Origin: a bacterium 42_11
Lineage (GTDB): Bacteria > Synergistota > GBS-1
DNA length: 12,229 bases
NCBI GenBank assembly: GCA_001508835.1
Contig: LGFB01000017.1
Location: 1-12,229, forward strand
Direction: 5' to 3'
Positions 7,805 through 12,229 of the stretch are shown in pieces (the stretch's first letter is position 1; each line of letters begins with the position of its first letter). The notes below the pieces were generated by a model. The model was not told the origin of the DNA. It saw only the letters and a program-made list of their open reading frames with translations, and did not search any database. The position numbers and the translations under genes were made by a program.

Positions 7805-8409
7805 TAGTTGGGTTAACTGGTGGGCTCGGTTGTGGGAAGAGCGAGGTATTAAAGATTCTAAAAGAGCATTGTATAAGTGTAATCAGCGCTGACGAGGTGG
7901 TTCATGAGCTTCTTAGAAGTGAGAATATAAAGGCAAAGCTCAGGGAAGTTTTTGGAGAAGGCATATTCGACGAGACTGGAGAGGTTAATAGAAAAGTATT
8001 GGCGAACATCGTTTTTAAAAATAAAGAGAAATTAGAGTTTTTGAATTCGCTAATTCATCCCTTTGTAAGGGAGATAATAAGGTTCAAGATAAGCGAGGCC
8101 AGAAGGAGTGGAGAAGACCTCGTCGCTGAGATTCCGCTACTTTTGGAGTCGGGCGGCACTTACGAAGTAGATATCATTGTAGTAGTATCTGCTCCTGCTG
8201 AAGCCGTTTTTGAACGATTGAGGAGATTCAGGGGCTGGACGGAAGAGGAGATAAAGGATAGAATTAAAAATCAACTTCCTGTAGAGGAAAAAGAAAGAAT
8301 GGCTCATTATGTGATTTATAACGATGGTGACTTAGAGGAGCTTAGGGAAAAAGTGAAGCTCATGATAGAGAGGTTAAAACTTAGACCTAAAAAACATTGT
8401 CATACCTAA
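7801..8409 (+). CDS. coaE: Dephospho-CoA kinase
   Basis: Catalyses the last step of coenzyme A synthesis, ATP-dependent phosphorylation of the ribose 3'-hydroxyl of dephospho-CoA. The 202-residue protein is the usual length. It opens with MIVGLTGGLGCGKSE, containing the P-loop GGLGCGKS (residues 7-14), followed by the conserved Asp in ISADEVVHELL. IPLLLESG, FERLRRFRGWTEEE and RIKNQLPVEEK are family blocks of the lid and substrate-binding regions, and VIYNDGDLEEL matches the C-terminal signature. The start ATG shares four bases with the helicase stop (ATGA), with GGAGG 7 nt upstream. The last 12 codons lie inside the oppositely oriented transporter gene, and the C-terminal tail is basic. There is no sign of further genes in this operon downstream. 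Confidence 0.96.
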   Translation: MIVGLTGGLGCGKSEVLKILKEHCISVISADEVVHELLRSENIKAKLREVFGEGIFDETGEVNRKVLANIVFKNKEKLEFLNSLIHPFVREIIRFKISEARRSGEDLVAEIPLLLESGGTYEVDIIVVVSAPAEAVFERLRRFRGWTEEEIKDRIKNQLPVEEKERMAHYVIYNDGDLEELREKVKLMIERLKLRPKKHCHT

Positions 8410-9207
8410 GATAGATGTGAAGAGCCCCAGAGCTTGAGGAATCGTTATATGTTCCTCTAATAATATCCACGACCATATTATGCTTAATACGGGTTCCCCT
8501 ACCAAGGCCATCGCTATTATGCCCGCTTTGAAGAACTTCAGAGAGTTGTTTATGAGGGTATAACCTAAGAAGGAGCATCCTCCTCCGAGTCCCAGAAAAA
8601 TGAGCCATTCTCTGATTGGAAAAGGCTGAAGTACCGTTTGGTGGTTTGCTATTAATAAGACAAGGCTTGCGATAATGTAACTCCTTGTGTTGAAATTTAG
8701 CGTTCCAATTTTGGGTATAATATATCTCCCGATTATTATGAATCCACAGAGGAAAAGGGTTCCCACCAGTGAAAGTATGTCCCCAAGGGAAAGCCTTAAA
8801 GAAGTTTTGGCGTCAAGAAAAATCATAGTGGTAATTCCCACGAGGACCAATAAAGTGGCGAAAACCTGCCTTTTATTTACTCTCTCTCCAAATATTAGAA
8901 AGGCTATTATCGATGTCACGAAAGGTTGAACCATCAAAGGGATGACCGCTCCCGCAACGGTTGTGTGTTCAAAAGAGCTTATCCAGAAATAAAAGTGAAG
9001 TGCCAAAAATATCCCCGCCGATAGGAGTAGAGCTTCTTTTTTGGTGTCAAATCTTTTAAGCTTTCCCTTTAAGGCCACAAGGTATAGTGAGGAAGCTATT
9101 ATACATCGATAAAAAGCTATAGCAGATGGTTGGCTTTCGCTCACTCTTACCATTATTCCCGAGAAGGAAACTATAAAAACACCCAAAAGCAAAAGAAACT
9201 TTTTCAT
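8374..9207 (-). CDS. EamA/DMT-family membrane transporter
   Basis: A polytopic inner-membrane protein of 277 residues, with hydrophobic segments along its whole length consistent with ten helices in two EamA repeats. Each half has the typical small-residue pattern, for example AFYRCIIASSLYLVAL, the glycine-rich FLGLGGGCSFLGYTLI and ALVGEPVLSIIWSWILLEE. The family (drug/metabolite transporters) exports amino acids, metabolites or drugs; the substrate cannot be predicted here. The start is ATG 9207. The Shine-Dalgarno-like AAGG touches the ATG directly, and a promoter lies just upstream, so the mRNA is probably almost leaderless. The gene is transcribed alone, converging on coaE with a 36-bp overlap and diverging from the Tm-1-like operon with shared promoter DNA. 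A functional link to either neighbour is possible but unproven. Confidence 0.93.
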   Translation of the reverse strand: MKKFLLLLGVFIVSFSGIMVRVSESQPSAIAFYRCIIASSLYLVALKGKLKRFDTKKEALLLSAGIFLALHFYFWISSFEHTTVAGAVIPLMVQPFVTSIIAFLIFGERVNKRQVFATLLVLVGITTMIFLDAKTSLRLSLGDILSLVGTLFLCGFIIIGRYIIPKIGTLNFNTRSYIIASLVLLIANHQTVLQPFPIREWLIFLGLGGGCSFLGYTLINNSLKFFKAGIIAMALVGEPVLSIIWSWILLEEHITIPQALGLFTSILGMTMFFRSKF

Positions 9208-9216
9208 CCTTTAGAT

Positions 9217-9245
9217 ATTTTATCAATGATTTTAAAGCTTGTCAT
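9217..9245 (-). promoter_or_regulatory. Sigma-70 promoter of the EamA transporter gene
   Basis: On the minus strand ATGACA (9245-9240), a 17-nt spacer ending in TGA, and TAAAAT (9222-9217) form a good extended -10 promoter (10 of 12 hexamer bases). The predicted start is A9210, three bases before the ATG at 9207. Confidence 0.75.
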
Positions 9246-9253
9246 CTTAAGTG

Positions 9254-9283
9254 TTGACCTATCCTTTTAATAAGTTTTATAAT
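9254..9283 (+). promoter_or_regulatory. Sigma-70 promoter of the Tm-1-like operon
   Basis: TTGACC (9254-9259), an 18-nt spacer and TATAAT (9278-9283) match consensus at 11 of 12 bases. Transcription should start near 9290, leaving a leader of about 34 nt with AAGGAGG at 9308-9314, 9 nt before the TTG start. Confidence 0.82.
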
Positions 9284-9323
9284 AAAGTTTGTAAAAAGTA
9301 TCCTGTTAAGGAGGTGTCAGAAA

Positions 9324-10163
9324 TTGAAGATAGGTTTTACAAGAGAGGAAATATTAGCTCGTTTACATGCACAGCTTGAGGCAGGGAGGCCTATCATCGG
9401 GGGAGGAGCGGGGACAGGAATTTCCGCTAAGATGGCGGAAGCTGGAGGCATAGACCTTATAGTCATATATAACTCTGGTCGTTTTAGAATGGGTGGAAGA
9501 GGTTCACTGGCAGGTTTAATGCCTTATGGTGATGCCAATGCAATAGTGGTAGAAATGGCAAGAGAAGTTTTGCCCGTGGTCAAGAATACCCCTGTTTTGG
9601 CTGGAGTTTGTGGAACTGATCCTTTTAGGCTTATGCCTGTTTTTCTTAAAGAGCTTAAAGAGATGGGGTTTTCTGGTGTTCAAAATTTCCCAACCGTTGG
9701 TTTGATTGATGGTAATTTTAGAGCTAACCTTGAAGCTACTGGTATGGGATACGATAAGGAGATAGAGATGATAAGAATAGCTCATGAGCTCGACATGTTT
9801 ACTACTCCCTATGTTTTTGATGAAGACCAAGCTGTTGAAATGGTTAAAGCTGGTGCCGATATGATAGTAGCCCATGTAGGGCTTACCACGGGGGGGAGTA
9901 TAGGCGCTGGTGTGGCTATGACGCTTGAGCAGGCTGTTGAAAAGGTTATGTCTATTGCTGAAGCGGCAAAAAGGGTTCGCAAGGATATTTTGGTTATATG
10001 TCATGGTGGTCCTTTTGATGAGCCTGAGAATGTGGGTAAGGCTTTGGCTATGATGCCTGGGGTGGTGGGATTCTTTGGCGCTTCGAGCATAGAACGTCTT
10101 CCCACGGAGAGGGCTATTAAATCTCAGGTTGAAGCTTTTAAATCTCTGAAGTTGGCTCGATAG
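9324..10163 (+). CDS. TIM-barrel 'phosphoenolpyruvate hydrolase family' protein (PF09370 type), Tm-1 C-terminal-half homologue
   Basis: A 279-residue cytoplasmic protein that matches the TIM-barrel family named PEP hydrolase-like in domain databases. Recognisable blocks are [90 protein letters not shown] and [11 protein letters not shown]. The same blocks occur, as I recall, in the C-terminal half of plant Tm-1-type proteins. They probably line the barrel mouth and form a phosphate or carboxylate site (the glycine-rich GAGTG and GGS loops), but catalysis is not firmly established for the family. The start TTG 9324 is supported by AAGGAGG 9 nt upstream. It is the first gene of its operon, and the next gene encodes the other Tm-1 half 11 nt later. 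Family assignment is confident; function is not. Confidence 0.93.
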   Translation: MKIGFTREEILARLHAQLEAGRPIIGGGAGTGISAKMAEAGGIDLIVIYNSGRFRMGGRGSLAGLMPYGDANAIVVEMAREVLPVVKNTPVLAGVCGTDPFRLMPVFLKELKEMGFSGVQNFPTVGLIDGNFRANLEATGMGYDKEIEMIRIAHELDMFTTPYVFDEDQAVEMVKAGADMIVAHVGLTTGGSIGAGVAMTLEQAVEKVMSIAEAAKRVRKDILVICHGGPFDEPENVGKALAMMPGVVGFFGASSIERLPTERAIKSQVEAFKSLKLAR

Positions 10164-10166
10164 GAG
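10161..10166 (+). promoter_or_regulatory. Ribosome binding site overlapping the stop of the TIM-barrel gene
   Basis: TAGGAG combines the TAG stop of the upstream gene with the Shine-Dalgarno sequence for ATG 10175, 8 nt further on. A GTG at 10166 is in frame but begins inside this site and is unlikely to be the start. The arrangement predicts translational coupling of the two genes. Confidence 0.7.
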
Positions 10167-10174
10167 TGGTTGTC

Positions 10175-11404
10175 ATGGCTAAAAAGGTTGTTCTGGTAGG
10201 AGCGCTTGATACTAAAGGACGGGATTTTGCCTATGTCAGGGACCTACTTAGAGGTATGGGTTTCGATACTATCGTCGTTGATTTTGGTGTAGTGGGTGCA
10301 CCCTTCTTTGAGCCGGACATAAAGAGGGACGAGGTGGCTAAATCGGGCGGAGTAAGTATAGAGGAGCTCCAATCGAAGAAAGATAAGGCTCTGGCTATGG
10401 AGGTAATGACCAGAGGGCTTAAGGAGGTTGTTAAAAAGCTTTATGATGAAGGGAAATTAGACGGCATAATGGGGATGGGTGGAAGCGCGGGAACGGTTAT
10501 AGCGACAACCGCTATGCAAACTTTGCCCATAGGTATTCCCAAGATCATGGTTTCTACTGTAGCTGGCGGAGATGTCTCCCGCTATGTGGGATTGAAGGAT
10601 ATAATAATGATTCCCTCCATAGTTGATGTGGCTGGCTTAAATAGGATAAGTAGAATAGTTTACAGAAATGCCGTTGGAGCATTAGCGGGTATGCTTTCGC
10701 ATGGCGCTTCTGAAGAGATGGCGAAAGCTCCAGAAAAACCCGTGATAGTTATAAGCATGTTCGGTAATACCACTCCCTGTGTTGAGAAGGTTAAGGAGCT
10801 TTTAGGTGATAGCTACGAAATCTTGGTTTTTCACGCCACGGGAACCGGCGGGAAAACGATGGAGATGCTCATAGAAGAGGGTTTGGTTTCGGCTGTGGCT
10901 GATATAACTACGACAGAGCTTGCTGATGAAATAGGCGGTGGAGTGCTTACTGCCGGTAAAGACAGATTATTTGCTGCAGCAAGGAGGGGAGTTCCAACGG
11001 TATTGGTTCCTGGCTGTGTTGATATGATTAACTTTTGGGCGAAAGACACCCTTCCTGAATCTTATAAAACGAGAAACATTTACGAATGGAATCCTAATGT
11101 CACCTTGGTTAGAACGAATGTGGAGGAGAATAAGAAGATAGGAGAATGGATAGCCAAGGCAGCTAATGAGAGTAAAGGCCCTGTGGCCATACTTATTCCC
11201 CTTAAGGGAGTTTCCATGCTTGACAGCCCGGGAGGGCCTTTCTGGGACCCGGAAGCCGATAGAGCCTGTTTTGAAGCTATAAAGTCCAATCTTAAGCCCC
11301 ATATACCTGTTTATGAGCTTGACTATAACATTAACGATCCGGAGTTTGCTCAAAAAGTGGTTGAAGTTCTTCTTGAGTTAATGAAGAAAGGAGGTGTAAT
11401 TTGA
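10175..11404 (+). CDS. UPF0261/Tm-1-like ATP-binding protein
   Basis: A 409-residue cytoplasmic protein of the UPF0261 (Tm-1-like ATP-binding) family. The N terminus VVLVGALDTKGRDFAYVRDLL and the block GMGGSAGTVIATTAMQTLPI, followed by GIPKIMVSTVAGGD, YVGLKDIIMIPSIVDVAGLN and ALAGM, are family hallmarks. The second half has HATGTGGKTMEMLIEEG, TTTELADEIGGGVLTAG and LIPLKGVSMLDSPGGPFWDP. In tomato Tm-1 this domain binds ATP and grips the tobamovirus replication protein, but its native role is unknown. The fused plant protein has this domain first and the TIM barrel second; here they are separate genes in reverse order. Start ATG 10175 is chosen over GTG 10166 for ribosome-binding-site spacing. 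The stop overlaps the next start by 4 bp. Confidence 0.94.
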   Translation: MAKKVVLVGALDTKGRDFAYVRDLLRGMGFDTIVVDFGVVGAPFFEPDIKRDEVAKSGGVSIEELQSKKDKALAMEVMTRGLKEVVKKLYDEGKLDGIMGMGGSAGTVIATTAMQTLPIGIPKIMVSTVAGGDVSRYVGLKDIIMIPSIVDVAGLNRISRIVYRNAVGALAGMLSHGASEEMAKAPEKPVIVISMFGNTTPCVEKVKELLGDSYEILVFHATGTGGKTMEMLIEEGLVSAVADITTTELADEIGGGVLTAGKDRLFAAARRGVPTVLVPGCVDMINFWAKDTLPESYKTRNIYEWNPNVTLVRTNVEENKKIGEWIAKAANESKGPVAILIPLKGVSMLDSPGGPFWDPEADRACFEAIKSNLKPHIPVYELDYNINDPEFAQKVVEVLLELMKKGGVI

Positions 11405-11886
11405 GAGATAGAAGCCCTTTCATTTTATTGCTTATCCTAACGTTAATATTTGCCCCCTTGGGGGTAGCATATTCTCAAAATCGTTCTCCTGTAATAACGG
11501 ACTGGTGGGTGGAGGTAGACTACTACGATTATTGGGATAACTGTTATGGAGATTACTGCGATGAATATGCTGTCATAAAAGGTCGCGTTGAAGCTTATGA
11601 CCCTGATGGGGATAGGGTTTTCTATACCTGGTATGTAGATGGTATGGAAGCTGACTACGGGGATAGTTTGTGGTATGAAGTTTGGTCGGAGGGAGAATAT
11701 GAAATATATGTCAAGGTTGAGGATGAATACGGTCTCTCTACATGGGCAGGCCCGCGTTATGTTAAAGTTGATTTTGATTGGTGGTGTGGTGGGGGTTGTA
11801 GTTCTGTAAGCGGTTCACGCTTTAATAGTATGGGTTTATTACTTCTTCTGGGGGCCGTTGCCATTCCTTTGCTCAGGAGAGGATGA
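11401..11886 (+). CDS. Small secreted Trp/Tyr-rich protein with Ig/PKD-like domain and C-terminal sorting-type tail
   Basis: A 161-residue exported protein. Residues 1-25 form a signal peptide (MRDR, hydrophobic core, cut probably near Ser25-Gln26). The mature domain is very aromatic (9 Trp and 16 Tyr in the whole protein) and acidic. The segment EAYDPDGDRVFYTWYVDG and then GEYEIYVKVEDEYGLST resembles PKD/Ig-like beta-sandwich domains. Two cysteine pairs are present (48/53 and 129/133). The C terminus has GGGCSS (130-135), a short linker, a hydrophobic stretch (144-158) and RRG, a tripartite pattern like the Synerg-CTERM or MYXO-CTERM sorting signals, where the cysteine is thought to be processed and lipid-anchored. 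Start TTG 11401 overlaps the previous stop (TTGA) with AAGGAGG 6 nt upstream. Its role is unknown; binding a carbohydrate or partner protein at the cell surface is a guess. Confidence 0.82.
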   Translation: MRDRSPFILLLILTLIFAPLGVAYSQNRSPVITDWWVEVDYYDYWDNCYGDYCDEYAVIKGRVEAYDPDGDRVFYTWYVDGMEADYGDSLWYEVWSEGEYEIYVKVEDEYGLSTWAGPRYVKVDFDWWCGGGCSSVSGSRFNSMGLLLLLGAVAIPLLRRG

Positions 11887-11889
11887 TGA

Positions 11890-12229
11890 ATGAAAATTTA
11901 TGTCCTTCCATCCATATCTGAGAAGTTACCGCAAGGGAGGTATCTTTGGGTAGCTCTTGATGTTATAAGAGCCACTTCTACCATAGTTACCTTCTTCGCG
12001 TGTGGGGGGAAACGAATCTTTGTAAGCGCTTCTATTAGAGAGGCGAGAAGGATAAAAAGAGAGAATCCCGAAACCCTTCTTATTGGGGAAAGGGGCGGGG
12101 TAAAGATCGCTGGTTTTGACCTTGATAACTCTCCCACGGAGATAATGGAAAACTCTCCCTTGATAAAGGGAAAGCATGCGGTCTTGACTACTACCAATGG
12201 GACCCGTCTTTTAAGAAAGCTCTTAAAGA
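11890..12229 (+). CDS. comB: ComB-family 2-phosphosulfolactate phosphatase, N-terminal part (3' end cut by window)
   Basis: The reading frame from ATG 11890 stays open to the window edge (113 complete codons, roughly half of a usual ComB). It shows the family blocks ALDVIRATSTIVTFFACGG, SIREARRIKRENPETLLIGE, RGGVKIAGFDLDNSPTEI and LTTTNGTRLL, the last with the conserved Asn-Gly-Thr-Arg. In methanogens ComB removes phosphate from 2-phosphosulfolactate during coenzyme M synthesis; many bacteria without coenzyme M carry homologues whose substrate is less clear. A purine-rich GAGG lies 7 nt before the ATG, and the gene starts 3 nt after the stop of the secreted-protein gene, so it belongs to the same operon. 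The preceding PEP-type TIM barrel fits a three-carbon phospho-acid theme, but this is inference. Confidence 0.9.
   Translation, partial: MKIYVLPSISEKLPQGRYLWVALDVIRATSTIVTFFACGGKRIFVSASIREARRIKRENPETLLIGERGGVKIAGFDLDNSPTEIMENSPLIKGKHAVLTTTNGTRLLRKLLK

Noticed and set aside
8338..8361. Inverted repeat GAGCTT/AAGCTC with a 12-nt loop downstream of the transporter stop on the minus strand
   Set aside because: The loop is long, the stem is only 6 bp, there is no T-run after it, and it is explained by coaE codons.
8436..8457. Perfect 6-bp inverted repeat GAGGAA/TTCCTC with a 10-nt loop, just after coaE, as a possible terminator
   Set aside because: It lies in the transporter coding sequence, is short, and is not followed by a T-run on the plus strand.
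9516..10004. 162-codon minus-strand open frame inside the TIM-barrel gene
   Set aside because: The plus-strand frame is strongly conserved family sequence; the antisense product is low-complexity His/Asn/Ser-rich and has no family features.
11898..12197. 99-codon minus-strand open frame at the right end
   Set aside because: It is the shadow of the truncated ComB gene on the plus strand, which has clear family motifs and a ribosome binding site.
1..12229. Mobile elements, CRISPR arrays, tRNA/rRNA genes or anti-phage islands
   Set aside because: No direct repeats, transposase motifs, clover-leaf sequences or compositional break were seen; the genes are mostly ordinary chromosomal families with uniform codon use.

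Overview
The window looks like a compact chromosomal segment from an anaerobic, possibly thermophilic bacterium. It is moderately AT-rich, uses many AGA/AGG arginine codons, and starts about half its genes with GTG or TTG. It has almost no intergenic DNA and no mobile elements, tRNA, rRNA or CRISPR arrays that I can see. A small secreted protein ends in a GGGCSS motif, a hydrophobic helix and two arginines. This resembles the C-terminal sorting signals annotated in Synergistota, so I lean weakly towards that phylum. I cannot confirm the taxonomy from sequence alone.

Layout: (1) Positions 1-2247, plus strand: the 3' part of dnaG (primase) overlaps rpoD (housekeeping sigma factor), the classical macromolecular-synthesis pair. 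(2) Positions 2239-4950, minus strand: a two-gene unit of a membrane histidine kinase with no response regulator in view, followed by a class I (aspartate-type) aminotransferase. It converges on rpoD with a 9-bp tail-to-tail overlap. (3) Positions 4951-5139: a divergent intergenic region with a near-consensus extended -10 promoter for the kinase and an extended -10 promoter for the next operon. (4) Positions 5140-8409, plus strand: a nitrilase-superfamily amidase (omega-amidase/MtnU type), a short UvrD/PcrA-type helicase and dephospho-CoA kinase (coaE), all overlapping. (5) Positions 8374-9207, minus strand: an EamA/DMT transporter whose end overlaps coaE by 36 bp. (6) Positions 9208-9323: a compact back-to-back divergent promoter region. 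(7) Positions 9324 to the end, plus strand: an operon of a TIM-barrel 'PEP hydrolase family' protein, a UPF0261/Tm-1-like ATP-binding protein, a small secreted Trp/Tyr-rich Ig/PKD-like protein with a sorting tail, and a truncated ComB-family 2-phosphosulfolactate phosphatase.

The most interesting part is the last operon. Its first two genes correspond, in swapped order, to the two halves of the plant Tm-1 protein (tomato resistance factor against tobamovirus replication), a widespread family whose cellular biochemistry is, to my knowledge, unresolved. Here the pair is translationally tied to an exported, sorting-tagged protein and to a ComB phosphatase, which offers a possible metabolic clue. 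A second theme is that both minus-strand membrane-protein genes have strong sigma-70 type promoters placed so close to the start codon that their mRNAs should be nearly leaderless.
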